Assembly (NCBI GenBank): GCA_039111635.1
Contig: JBCAQO010000008.1
Coordinates: 1,302,001 to 1,366,000, forward strand
Direction: 5' to 3'
Origin: Heterobasidion occidentale
Taxonomy: Eukaryota; Basidiomycota; Agaricomycetes; Russulales; Bondarzewiaceae
DNA: 64,000 nt
This document shows positions 45,659-56,481 of the stretch, in pieces. Each line of letters starts with the position of its first letter. Within the stretch, counting starts at the first letter, position 1. The notes under the pieces were generated by a model. That model was not told the DNA's origin, did not search any database, and saw only the letters and a list, made by a program, of their open reading frames with translations. A program made the translations under genes and the position numbers.

Positions 45659-47557
45659 TCTTGTAAACCTTTCTTCATGTTTTGAGGTCCTAAGGTTTTA
45701 ACCTTGGCTAGGGTTTCTAATAGCCATTCGTCTTTCCTATTTTCTTCAATGATTCGTTTCCGGAGGTCGTCGTCTATTATGGTAACGCCTCCTCGTCCAG
45801 TTGCCCTAATATGAAGTATTTGATGAGGGTCCCAACTGTTGTCTGTGTTGATGGCATTGATTTCTGCGAAAGGTCTTCGGATCTTTTCTGTGTCATTGAA
45901 AAGTTTGGGCTCCAAGAGTGTTTCGCCTGAATTGTCAAATTCCACCCCCTTTTTATGGTCTGGACGCCGTGACAGACCGTCGGATTTATTAGTGACTCCT
46001 GCCTTGTGCGTCAACTTGTAGTCGAAACGCGAGAGGTAGAGTGACCATCGTGCTTGTCGACGGTTTAGTTTCTGGCTTGAACGGAACCATTCGAGGTTCT
46101 TGTGGTCCGTCCAGACGTCTACCGGGTGGTCGGCGCCCTCCAAATAGTGTCGCCAAGCTTCAAAGGCTCGAACGACCGCTAGCAACTCTTTATCATAGAT
46201 TGGGTAGTTGCGTTCTGTTGGTGAGAGCGACTTGGAAATATAAGCACATGGGTGCCATTTTCCATCTTTGGCGACTTGTGATAAAACTGCTCCGGTGGCG
46301 AAGTCGGAAGCGTCGCATTCAATGCGAAAGGGTTCCTTGTGTCTGGCATAACGAGCACCGGAGATTCTGTAAATATTCGTTTTAGCGTTTGAAACGCTTC
46401 TTCGCATGCTGGTGTCCAATCCCAGGTGCGTTCTTCTGTGTTAACTCAAATAGCGGTCGTGCTATCTTTGAGTAATCTTTGATAAACCTGCGATAAAAGT
46501 TGCAAAAACCTAAAAATGATTGCACTTCTTTGACTTTTCCCGGAGTTGGCCAGTCCATAATGCCGGCCACTTTAATCGGGTCCATTTCCAGATGTCCGTG
46601 TGATATAACATATCCAAGGTAGTCGATTTTCTTTTTGTGGAAGTGGCATTTCGAGGGTTGTAGGTACAGATCGTTGTCCTGTAAGATCTGTAAAACCTTT
46701 CGAACTGTCTTGATGTGGTCGTCCATTGTTTTAGAAAATACTAGGATGTCGTCCATATAGATTGCCACTAGTCCGGCATAGATGAGGTCTTTGAAGAGGG
46801 CGTTCATCATAGTTTGGAATGTTGCCGGCGAGTTGGTTAATCCAAAGAACATCACCAGAGGTTCGTACATTCCTAAATTGGTGACGAACGCGGCCAGTTT
46901 CTCGCTTCCTTCCTTCATGCGTACGTTGTTATATCCTGTATCAACATCCATTAGTGAAAAGTATACGGCTTCGGCTAGAAGGTCCAGTAATTCTTGAATA
47001 ATCGGCAAAGGGTACTTGTTCTTGATCGTTATTTCATTGAGTTTGCGATAATCCATTACTGGTCGTAGTTTCCCATTCTTTTTCTTGATGAAGAAGAATG
47101 GGGACGCCATGTGCGATTTGGATTCTCTGATGAATCCTTTCTGGAGGTTTTCGTCTATGAATTTCTTGAGTTCCACTTGCTCTCCAGGGCTAAGACTGTA
47201 TAGTTTGGGTTTGAGCGAGTGATCCATTCCTTCCTTGATCTCTATTTTGTGATCCCAAGGTCGAGAGAGCGGTAGCTGTCCCTTTGGTCGACCTTCAAAA
47301 ACCTTCCTATAATTCCAGTATTCCTTCGGCACTATTTCTTCGAAGGATAGTTCGGGTTTCCCTTTGGCGGCTTCTTCTGCCAGTCTTTGCGAGTTGGTGT
47401 GTTTTGTTTGTTTCCCTGTCGTTGCTTTGGCAGGTTTGCTTCCTTGAGCCGGTGTGTTGGCATATGGAAGTTCCGTGGTTTCGGCGCGATGTATATCGAC
47501 GCCTTCTTCGGAGTCGTTGTATAATTCCAGTGCCTGTAATGTTCCCGTATCAGGCAT
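45571..47557 (-). pseudogene. Element B reverse transcriptase and RNase H
   Basis: RT: FFIKKKNGKLRPVMDYRKLN, YPLPIIQELLDLLAEAVYFS, MDVDTGYNNVRMKEG, FGLTNSPATFQTMMNALFKD, catalytic YMDDILVFSK, LGYVISHGHLEMDPIKV. RNase H: FRIECDASDFATGAVLSQVA, YPIYDKELLAVVRAFEAWRH, VWTDHKNLEWFRSSQKLNRR. Two single-base losses at about 46430 and 46333 separate RT from RNase H. A further one near 47,560 separates RT from the protease linker. Confidence 0.93.
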
Positions 47558-47559
47558 CT

Positions 47560-48250
47560 AACGAGATAGACTCCATCTTCTTCAAGATCCTTGGAGGGAA
47601 GTGCCGGAAGTCCGTCACCGTCCTCCGGAACGTCTTCTTCAGCCCATGTCGGAACCTTATAATTTCTGGTTCGGGCCTTCAGACGTTCGGCATTCAACCT
47701 TCGAGTTGTGAACTCCGGACTTGTAGGTATTGTCCGCGGATGTGGTACTGTGGTGTTTCCCACTTTCCGGCCTGGTACTGCTTTTCCCGGCTTTTGCACT
47801 GGTATTGAGTAGTCGCCCGTTTGCGGTACTGTTTCCATGCGCCGTATGCTTGGTTTAGGACGTCCTGGTTTTCTTGTAGCTCTTCTAGCTTTTACCGGTC
47901 CTCCTTTTATTTGGCAGGAGGGCGGGCATCTGGTAAAGTGTAGCCCGTAGGCATGCCAGTCGACTTCTGGGTTATGTTCTAATAACCAGTCGGTTCCTAA
48001 ATAACGTCCTCTTTTCCTATTTCCGCGATATAGAATCTTGCTGATTCTGTATGCGACCCCCCTTTTTCGCCTAGAACCTGTAATTTGAGGTTGGCGAATC
48101 GTGTAATGGGTCCTCCCTTGAACTCGGTGTTCTGGACCGTACTGACTGGGATAGGGGTGGGGGTTTTGTGTGTAGTGATTCGATGTGTTTCTACGAAACG
48201 AGGGTGCATGAAGATTCCAGTGGCTCCACTGTCCACTAGTGCTGTGTAGC
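47560..48250 (-). pseudogene. Element B aspartic protease and linker
   Basis: Retroviral-type protease with active site LVDSGATGIFMHPRFVE, followed by ITRFANLKLQVLGEKGGSHT and FYIAEIGKEDVI. The downstream linker is Lys/Arg/Pro-rich. Stops between the pieces are best explained by single-base losses. Confidence 0.8.
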
Positions 48251-48438
48251 AGCTTTTCTATTCTTGCCTATGAGCATTGTCTCGAGTCGGAGGGATGGTG
48301 CACCATGTGATTTCATTTCCGAAAGATACAATACATCTGGATGTCCATGCTCTTGGTCAGCATCTTTACTGGCCAGAGGAGCGTACCGATTTCCTGCAAG
48401 AATCCTACTCTCCACATCCGCTGCCGATGGGAGAGGCC

Positions 48439-49458
48439 TTAAAAATTCTTCGAGTCGCTAAAGGCTCGAACTTCCTCGATTTCTTCCATGCTGAGTCCCA
48501 TCATCATCTGGCGGATGTGGTTGACTCTGTTTTTTCCTTCTTCGACGTCTTCATCGTCGAATTGTCCTTCGTCCATTTCTGCTTCGCGCACTGGTCTGCG
48601 ACGAGGGGGTTGGAATCTTCTCTTGGGTCGAGAAGGACAGTTGCGCGCCATATGCCCGGGCTTCTTGCAAAAGAAGCACTTGCCTTCTTTGGCAAGTCGA
48701 TCTCTCTCTGCCGGGGTAAGCTTCTTGAAGCGAGTTCGGACAGCGTCGGCCTCCATTTCCGCTGCATCTACATCCATAGGTTCGTATTGGGGCTCCCTAT
48801 CGTGCCTTGGGGGTGCCCTCTCGTCGTAAAAGGTACGCGGAGTGTAGATTTGGAATTTTCCTTTTCGGAGGTCGTATGCTCGGTCCCTTGCGATGCGCAT
48901 TCTTTCGTGTTTTTTGGCCTTCTCGATTAGTTCTTCCCATGTCCCGTCTGCAGAGGGATCTTCATAAATTCCTTTTGCCAACTCCCACTTGAGTCCTCGC
49001 AGGAAATGGGTTTTCTTGGTTTCTCCGTCTACACCAGCAAGTGCTGCGAGCTGTTCAAACAGCTGAAGGTAGGTGTTAAATGATTCTTTTCCTTGATTGA
49101 CTCGGGCCAGTTTGTCGCGAGCATCGGCTTCTTTGTTGAACTCCTCGAAGTCGGTGGCTATCTTTTTGCGGACGGATGTGAAGCCGACCGTATCTGCCCA
49201 AGTATATCTGTTCCAATCCTTCAGCGTGTTCCTGGCCTGAGTAAAGTTTCTTGCCCATATCCCTGCCGAGCCTTCCTTCATATACGATAGAGCGTAAGCG
49301 ATTTTGGCGAATTCGTTCGCATAATCCTTCTTCCTAGCCAGGAACATTAAATCGATTTCGTGGAGGAATTGCTCGGTTCGTTTTCTGTTTCCATTGAAGG
49401 TGGTGGGTTTGGCCATAGCTGGTCCCTTGGACTCATTACCTCCAGTATCTGCCGACAT
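48439..49458 (-). CDS. Element B Gag capsid-nucleocapsid
   Basis: 339 residues from the first ATG, intact. Ty3-type Gag: KPTTFNGNRKRTEQFLHEID, YALSYMKEGSAGIWARNFTQ, FEEFNKEADARDKLARVNQG, TYLQLFEQLAALAGV, FLRGLKWELAKGIYEDPSAD, and the zinc knuckle CFFCKKPGHMARNC followed by basic residues. The frame is open and protein-like far upstream of this ATG (PEPPDDPEPPPDT), so Gag is probably fused to the leader domain. Confidence 0.9.
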   Translation of the reverse strand: MSADTGGNESKGPAMAKPTTFNGNRKRTEQFLHEIDLMFLARKKDYANEFAKIAYALSYMKEGSAGIWARNFTQARNTLKDWNRYTWADTVGFTSVRKKIATDFEEFNKEADARDKLARVNQGKESFNTYLQLFEQLAALAGVDGETKKTHFLRGLKWELAKGIYEDPSADGTWEELIEKAKKHERMRIARDRAYDLRKGKFQIYTPRTFYDERAPPRHDREPQYEPMDVDAAEMEADAVRTRFKKLTPAERDRLAKEGKCFFCKKPGHMARNCPSRPKRRFQPPRRRPVREAEMDEGQFDDEDVEEGKNRVNHIRQMMMGLSMEEIEEVRAFSDSKNF

Positions 49459-50777
49459 TGTATCGGGCGGGGGCTCTGGATCGTCAGGTGGTTCCGGATT
49501 TCCACTTGGTGCTTCAAAATACTCCGGTTCGGGGACAAACTCCGGTGTTGGGGCTCGGAAGTCTTCTTGGGGAGTGGTTTCTTGTAAGGGGGATGCAGCG
49601 GGCGTGTTTCTTCTAGAGATTCGACTTCCACTGGCTGTTTCTCTGGGTAGAGTATGTATGTGCGGTCTTGGCGAGTCACGATGCCTATTTGTCGGTGATT
49701 CAGGCTTGTCGAAGGTCTTTCTCGCGATGTAGTCCTCGATCTTAACAAGGTGTAGGTCGGGTCGTGCGGGGACGGTCTCTCCTCCCCAAGCTGCGTATTC
49801 GTATTCGCTCTTTCCTTGGTCTTTGAAGAATCCGGTGAGGAATCCCGCGTAGTAGAAGTGTTCTTTCCCTTCGTCGTAATAAAGTTGGTCCTTGTCGACG
49901 TCTTCGGGTAAATCTCCGTAGACTTCTGCTGGGTCTGTTCTGTAGCCGGGAGGATATCCCGCTGCGACTTCGTCCGTTGTTCTTTATTCTTTGAAGAAGA
50001 AGGGTACTGCCTGTCTTCTTCCTGCCTGTAGTGCTTCCTGTAAGTCTGGGTCCCTTTTGATAATTTCGTTGACGGAAATATCAATTTGGTCGATGAGCTG
50101 GATGATCTCGGAGAATGTGTGTCCCGAGATGAGGGTCCTGAGATGATAAGTTTTGTGGGCGAACTCTCCTCTTCTGACAACAAAAACGATCCCTTCAATT
50201 TCTGTTCGGACTGGTGGGGAGTTAGGAGCTTCCAGTGTGTTTCCTAGGTTGAGGAGAAGGTCCAGTGGATGAGGATTGAGACGTGGTCTCTGTTCTCCTT
50301 TGTCTTGACGAGTTCCGCTCTGATTCCGTCTGTGTCGATATTCCTTGCGATGGTTCTTCTGAGATCGGGGATAACGGCGATGGGGAAATCGTCTGGTCTT
50401 CCGTCGTGTATCTCGACGCAGTTCCTTGCTCTGATGACGTCGGGCTCTCCGTTGTCCGTGAGGGTGAACGGTGTCTTTGGTTCGTTGACGAAGCAAATCC
50501 CGGAAAATCTATATCCAGTTTTAAGGAGGTCTATAAATATTTCGGGTGCTTGTTGTAGCCTGAGTGTGGCTATTCCTGAATAAACCTTTCCTGGGTTCCG
50601 GTGTCTTGCGACCTCTATAGCTCCGGGGTTGTTTATTCTAACTTGAGGAGTCGCTGCTGGGGTGCCGTTAGGTTTACCCTGTTGGCGATTGCTAAAATGT
50701 TGTTGACGGATGAGAGAAAGAGCTGTCGCTGCTGGGGATCCAGCTTGAATAGAGTAGGGATAAAAGAGCTCGTTCAA
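49459..50777 (-). pseudogene. Element B N-terminal leader region before Gag
   Basis: About 430 residues of protein-like sequence spread over three frames: MNELFYPYSIQAGSPAATAL, FIDLLKTGYRFSGICFVNEP, RARNCVEIHDGRPDDFPIAV, then IEGIVFVVRRGEFAHKTYHL, ISVNEIIKRDPDLQEALQAG and VDKDQLYYDEGKEHFYYAGF. Frame changes near 50,270 and 49,985 look like single-base losses. I do not recognise the domain; most gypsy Gag proteins lack it. Confidence 0.6.
50767..50776 (-). other. Element B self-priming site
   Basis: In sense, TGAACGAGCT lies two bases inside the 5' LTR. Its reverse complement AGCTCGTTCA occurs in the LTR (51229-51220), about 31 nt after a TAAATA promoter element (51260-51255), where the RNA 5' end is expected. 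Confidence 0.65.
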
Positions 50778-50778
50778 G

Positions 50779-51610
50779 TGTTAGGTCGGAGACCTATCAC
50801 GTGCACCGATGCACGAAGGGGTCCCTAGGCTAAACCTCCACTGGTTCGTATAGTCGTAGACTCCAATGGATGAAGACGATGGATCGTCTTTGGGCTCTTT
50901 CGAGGAACTCGGGGTCGCTGTCGGCTTTGTTCTCGAAGAGATTGAGAAGGTGATCTTCGAGGTCTTCTCGATGATGAGGAGGAACCGGATGATCTTCTCC
51001 TGTCCAACAGATGACACGAGGGGGTGTCCAACTGAGAACACGGTAGGCAGCTAGCCCGGTATAGAAGCGGATGAGTAGAGGGAGGGGAGGGAAGGGAGAC
51101 GAGTCCAGTGCTTCGTCAGACCGTGCAAAGAGTTTCTCAGATCTGACAGAGATCACGAAGCGTGGGCTAAGAAGGTAGCCAGACGCCGGGTGCAGTGCAG
51201 AGATCGAGTGTATTACAGGTGAACGAGCTGAGCTTCTTAGAAGCTCATCTCGGCTATTTACGTACAGAAGTGTCTAGGGCAGGATCAAGATCTGGTCCGT
51301 GCGCTTCTCAGGTACCGAAGTCAACGATCGAGATCCGTAAGCTAGAATGCCTCATCGACCTGCCATAACCAAATATAGTAATCCGAATCACTAATGTCCA
51401 TCCACATCTTCGATCGATCAAGAACCAGGAACGGGGGTCAGGAACCAATGTCTGTCCACATCACGAATCAGGAACCAGAAGTCAGCGTTCATGCATCAGC
51501 ATGTAAATGGTAAGGAGTCATGGAAACGGTCCGAATCTGCAGCAAGTCCGAAGCACTTGACCAGCCCATCCTTTCACGTGCGAAGCACGTGTTAGGACAC
51601 GGTCCTAACA
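50779..51610 (-). repeat. Element B 5' LTR
   Basis: 832 bp. It differs from the 3' LTR at a handful of sites (G/A in GAACRCGG, A/C in CATCTTMGATC, and several one-base indels). Confidence 0.95.
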
Positions 51611-51615
51611 GTTCA

Positions 51616-52445
51616 CCCATTCTGTTTCTCCGTCTGTTTGGGGATGATAAGCTGTGCTGAGGTCAGGGGTGATTCCCATTCCTTTCCATAGTTCTCTTGT
51701 GAACTTTGCCGCAAATTGGGGGCCTCTGTCGGACACCACCTTGGTTGGTAGACTGTATCGTTTGAACACATTGTCCTGGAAAAGCGTTGTGGTCTCTTTG
51801 GCCGTGATTGTCTTCTTGCACGGAGTTATGACTATCCCTTTAGACAGGCCCTGATCGACCACCACGTTTATCGAGTCGTAGCCTCTGCTTTCCGGGAGGT
51901 CTGTTACGAAGTCGGTGGAGATAAAACGCCAAGGGACGTTTGTGGTTTCCAATGGTTGGATCGGTGGATGGGTCCTGTGGGGCAGGTTCTTGGTGGACTG
52001 ACAGACTGCGCATCCATCCACATATTGATGTACAAATTTGGTCATGCTTGACCACCAATAATGGTGCTGTACCAATTCCAAGGTCTTTGCTCAACCTGGG
52101 TGTCCTGTAGCCATAGTGTCATGGTGTGTCCTGACAATCATTCGTCGGAGGAGGTTGTCCTTTGGAACACATATGTAGCCATCACGTCTTGTGATGCCAT
52201 TCATGTGTCCACTTTCCTAGGTCACCCTTCATCGCCTTTGGTCCTTTTTCCAGCAATTTCTTGAGGGCGACATCGACTAGCAAATCGTGTTCTGAGCGCA
52301 AGTGTTGAATAAGGGAGAGGATGTCCGAGGATACGAGTTCCGTTGCTTTGACGTGTATGCCTTCACTTGGTTCTACCAGGGTTTCACTGGACTCGGTGAA
52401 AAGTTTGGACGGGAGCAGAGTCTGTGCTTTGTTATCAGATTCCAC
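51616..52445 (-). pseudogene. Element A integrase, part 5' of the nested insertion
   Basis: RNase H to integrase linker, then a TGA stop at 52091-52093 where the family has Arg in GHPGR, VQHHYWWSSMTKFVHQYVDG, CAVCQSTK, and the catalytic core TDFVTDLPESRGYDSINVVV, VVSDRGPQFAAKFTRELWKG and TAYHPQTDGETEWVN. The reading stops at the element B target site and resumes at 41226. ETEWVN replaces the usual ATERVN, a C-to-T change at a CpG. Confidence 0.9.
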
Positions 52446-54640
52446 CCCCTCACTAAGGTCTGGACGCCTGGACAGAGCATCGGCATGATTAGTAGTTCCA
52501 GCCTTGTAGCTGAGCTGGAAGTCAAATCAAGACAAAAACAGACTCCAGCGCGCTTGTCGCCTTCATAGGTTGCGCGCGGTCTGAAAATGTTCCAGGTTCT
52601 TGTGGTCCGTCCAGATCTCAAAGGGGTGTCTAGCGCCCTCGAGGTAGTGTTTCCAGTGTTCCAGCGCTTTGATGATGGCAAGGAGTTCGCGATCATGCAC
52701 GTCATAATTCCGTTCGGGCGGTAAAAACGATCCCGAGAGGTAGGCAACGGGGTGCCAGTTGTTATCAGGTCCTTCCTGTAAGAGGACTGCACCGTATGCA
52801 GCGAGGGAGGCGTCGGTGACGAGCTGATAGGGTCGCATCGGGTCAGGGTATAATAGGACAGGTTGACTGATGAAGGCTTTCTTTAATCGATCAAACGCCT
52901 GTTGGCACTCCGTGGTCCAGTCCCATCTCGTGTCTTTCTTGGTGAGGTCGTGCAAGGGTCGGGCGATTAAGGAAAACTTGTCAATGAATTGCCAATAAAA
53001 GTTCCCTAGGCCTAAGAAAGAGCGGATGTCGCGGACTGTGCGAGGGATGGGCCATTCCTGGATGGCTTCAATCTTTGAATCTTCCATGGCGACATGGTCC
53101 TTTGAAATTGTGTACCCCAAGTAGTTTAGCTTTTCCTTGTGGAACTCGCATTTCTCTGGTTTGAGGTAAAGATCATTGTCATGTAGGATTTGGAGGACTT
53201 GTCGAACAATCACGATGTGTTCCGCCGTGGTTTTCGTGAAGATGAGGATGTCGTCCATGTATACCACAATTTTCCGGGCCAGGATGAGTTCTTGGAAGAT
53301 CATGTTCATCATGGCTTGGAAGGTTCCTGGGGAATTGCACAGCCCAAAGAACATTACTGTGGGTTCAAAGAGTCCCAAGGGCGTTACAAAGGCCGCCTTG
53401 GGCTCGTCCCCTTCTTTGATGCGCACGTTGTTGTATCCCCACCGAACATCCAATTTCAAGAATACCGTTGCCCCTCGAATAATATCCAAAAGTTCTTGGA
53501 TTAGTGGCAGAGGGCAGATGTCTCGAATGGTGTGTTCATTGTGGTGGCGATAATCCTGTACCGGGCGTAGTTTCCCATCCTTCTTGTTTATAAAGAAAAA
53601 GGAGGCCATGCTATGTGCTGTCAACCGACGTATTGTTCCTCTAGAAAGATGCTCCTTGACGAATTTCCCTAGCTTGTCGTGTTTTTCCAGGCTCAAAGGG
53701 AATATCCTTGGAGCCTGGGGTACAAAAGACGGCTTAAGATTTATTGTGTGGTCCCATACGGTGTGCTTGGGGAGCCTTTGCGATCGTCTTTTGCTGAAAA
53801 TGTCGAGGTAGGAATGGTATTCCGACGGTACGCGATCCTTCAAGCCGGTCGTATTGATTTCCTCTTCCAGGTCTTCGTCAAAACTAGCGAACCCCGAGGG
53901 TTCAGGAGCTACCTTTCTGATGACGGGTTCTTCTCCACTATCCGTTGCGGAGGAGTCAAACGGTGTTTGCACCTCTTTGGCGACTCTTTCTGAAGCTTTG
54001 CTCTGGGCTGCCTCTTGCTGAGCTTGCCGGCGTTCCTTCCTTTTGGTTACTTGCTCCTCGAGCCATTTCCGAGCCTTGGCCTGTCGGGATTTATGCTCCA
54101 ACAGGGAGAGAAACCGAGATTTCCATTCCTTTGCGGGTACTTGGCTCCATTGTTCTTTGGTCCAAGTCCACAGAGGTCCTACCGGTTCAGAGACAAGATG
54201 CGGTTTCGTCCGCCGAGGAATCTTGTCACCGCGTAGTTTTGCTAGCCATGCCTTCTTGGTAGGCTCTTCCCTTGCCTTGGTAAACCCATACGGTTGTTGG
54301 CAATCTCTAGGGCATCGATCAAAGTGTACCTCACGGCGCCTCCACCCGATGGAGGGGTCGTGGTATTTCAACCAATCTGTTCCTAGGAGCATGTCATCCT
54401 TCCCTAGATTGGTGATGAACATCTGGACGTGTTCGGTGTGGGTTCTCCCCCGTCTGTCCTTGACAGTGAGATTTGCGTCTAGGCCTCATTGAATGAGGCC
54501 TGCCTTGTTGATGGTGTCATCGACGTTGCGAACGTGGATAGGGCAGTTTAAGGGATAGGTTGGAAGATCGTGTTTTCGTACCCATTTCTCATTTACCAAA
54601 ATCCCTTCACAAGCTGAGTCGATGGCGGCTCTGGCTCCAG
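52446..54640 (-). pseudogene. Element A protease, reverse transcriptase and RNase H
   Basis: Protease: AAIDSACEGILVNEKW, TGA at 54486-54488, LDANLTVKDRRGRTHTEHVQ, LGTDWLKYHDPSIGWRRREV. RT: FFINKKDGKLRPVQDYRHHN, FLKLDVRWGYNNVRIKEGDE, FGLCNSPGTFQAMMN, YMDDILIFTK. RNase H: LVTDASLAAYGAVLLQEGPD, YDVHDRELLAIIKALEHWKH, IWTDHKNLEHFQTARNL. Then TGA at 52563-52565, RRQARWSLFLS, TGA at 52527-52529 and FDFQLSYKAG. The stops sit where related elements have Arg or another sense codon. Confidence 0.93.
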
Positions 54641-54892
54641 CGCTTCTTCCTCGAGTTGTCAATCACACGTCAAGGCAAATGGGAGTAATGATGTGGCTGT
54701 TCATTGCTCCAATTCGAATACACGATGGGGAATCATACTTGAGTTTCCTCGACCGTCTCTCTTCGGCTGGTGAAGGAGAGGTCAGGAAAAATCCTCTGCC
54801 AGATCCACCAACATTCGTTTGGCCTTGGCCTCCCCTACTTCTCTGAAGAGCGCTCGGACGCCATCAGTATCACGGACGGGTCCGTTGCCTCA

Positions 54893-56445
54893 TCATCCGT
54901 TAGGTGGTACGTAGCGCTCTCCATTGCTCTGGTTTGATCCTCCCCTTCTCGTGGAAGGGTCCTCACGTTCCACCAAATTACCAGGTTGTGATACCCGACG
55001 GTAGTGGACATGAGAACTCCCCTCCTCCAGTCCTCGATGAAGTCCCGCATCGTCTCCCAGCAGGGGTTCTTGCTCGTCTTCATCCTCCATGTCTGCAGTG
55101 CAAGTTCTTCTACCTCCTCCGCCTATCAACTTGTGCGGATTTCCTCGAGAAGGGGGAACGCCTCTACGAGGGGAGCGGCAATCAGACACCCAATGCCCTA
55201 ATTTCCCACAGTTAAAACAACGGGTAGAGGGCTTGCCATCGTATACACACTTGTTTCGGTTGGTGTCCCGCTTGCGAGAGGCGTCAATGTCCATGTCAAC
55301 CACCTGGTTGTTCATTCTGCAAGGAGCGTTGGTAGAATTATAGCGGCGAGCAGGTTGGAGGTGAAAGTGATTGAGGAAGTCGCTTCGGAATGAGGTGGAG
55401 TTGGCAAGGATCGCCTTTTGAGCACTTTGGGCTCTCAAGCGTCCATCTATTTCACAGGCAGTATTGACCCAGTCTTGGATCGTGTCCTTTGGCGGTGTTT
55501 CTTTGTCATAAATTTTATCCATGACCCTTGGATCGAGTCCTCTCTGGAAGTAAGGAACCTGTTCCTTGTCAGTGATGTCGGCGTCGGCGGCTATAAGGAT
55601 GAATTGATTGGAGTATTCATCCACCATCATCTTCCCTTGAGAGAAAGACATGAGAGCGCTTTGGGCCTTGTCCGTAAGGTTTGTCTCCTTGAACTGAAGT
55701 TTAAACTTGTTGTAGAAGTCGGTCCAAGTCCCGAGGGTTTTGGGTGGAGTTGCTCCGACTGTTTTCTTCAGGAAACTTTCTGCCCATATGCCGGCCGTTC
55801 CATATCTCATACATGAGAGGGCGAGGGAAACTTTGTCTTCATCTGTCTTGTACCGGTCCGATTCTGCTGTAAAAAGGAGGAGGCAATTCATGATGAATTT
55901 CTGTGATTGTGTTCTGTCTCCCTCAAAATTATCAGGGAGTTTAAGCTTGCCCCTTCCTGACAATGTGATTGCAGGGGGGTCTGTAGGATTTTTCAACATG
56001 ATGGTATTATCTTCAATGTTTTGGGTGTTGATCGGTGTTTGAATATCTGAGGATTCGGACTCGGATGTTCCTTCTTCTTCTTCCGATGTATCCAGGATTT
56101 CCGGTTCAGGGTTTCTGTACTGGGGTGGCTCTACCCAGTCTTCTGCTATTTTGTCCCAAGCCCACTCAGCTTCTGTTTTGTCTTCTCTTGTGAAGAAATA
56201 TTGTCTCGGTACGAGCAGTTATCAAAGTTTGGGGGAGCTGGCCAATTGGTGTCGGAGTAATACCAGTGGTTTCCCCTTTGATGGATAGGGCGATTGTTCT
56301 GTCGAAGTTGGTTGTGGATTCGTCTAGTGCCTGGTGGGTATCCTAGGCCTAGGTCTTGCTCCAGGGTGTGTGAAGTAACTCTCTTCAGTGGAGGTCTATG
56401 CCACCGATGAGGGTTGTGAGAGAGAGTGTGGCAGCAAGCAGAGAG
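54893..56445 (-). pseudogene. Element A Gag with N-terminal extension
   Basis: The capsid-nucleocapsid part (ATG at 55999) reads LKLPDNFEGDRTQSQKFIMN, ALSCMRYGTAGIWAESFLKK, FYNKFKLQFKETNLTDKAQS, YFQRGLDPRVMDKIYDKETP and the zinc knuckle CFNCGKLGHWVSDC. Upstream of the ATG the frame stays open and acidic (EAEWAWDKIAEDWVEPPQYR). A further frame shift near 56,220 leads to YYSDTNWPAPPNFDN and RVTSHTLEQDLGLGYPPGTR, so the original Gag started before about 56,400. Confidence 0.85.
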
Positions 56446-56469
56446 TGGTGCAAGGTAGGGGCAAAAGAG

Positions 56470-56479
56470 AGTCTATTCT
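56470..56479 (-). other. Element A self-priming site
   Basis: In sense, AGAATAGACT lies two bases inside the 5' LTR. The reverse complement AGTCTATTCT begins at 56654 in the LTR, about 34 nt after a TATATAAG box (56688-56681), the expected RNA start. Confidence 0.7.
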
Positions 56480-56481
56480 AG

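Larger units (their letters stand above)
41227..51610 (-). mobile_element. Ty3/gypsy chromovirus (element B) nested in element A
   Basis: 10,384 bp, minus orientation, inserted in the integrase core of element A just after the catalytic Glu. Target duplication GTTCA lies at 41222-41226 and 51611-51615. LTRs are 833 and 832 bp, begin TGTTAGG and end CCTAACA, and are about 99% identical. Sense order: LTR, self-complementary primer site, long N-terminal leader, Gag, protease, RT, RNase H, integrase, chromodomain, helical ORF, small membrane ORF, accessory ORF, polypurine tract (AGAGAGGGGTAG beside 42060), LTR. The frame breaks seen are single-base losses. I found no premature stop in its protease, RT, RNase H or integrase. 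Confidence 0.96.
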
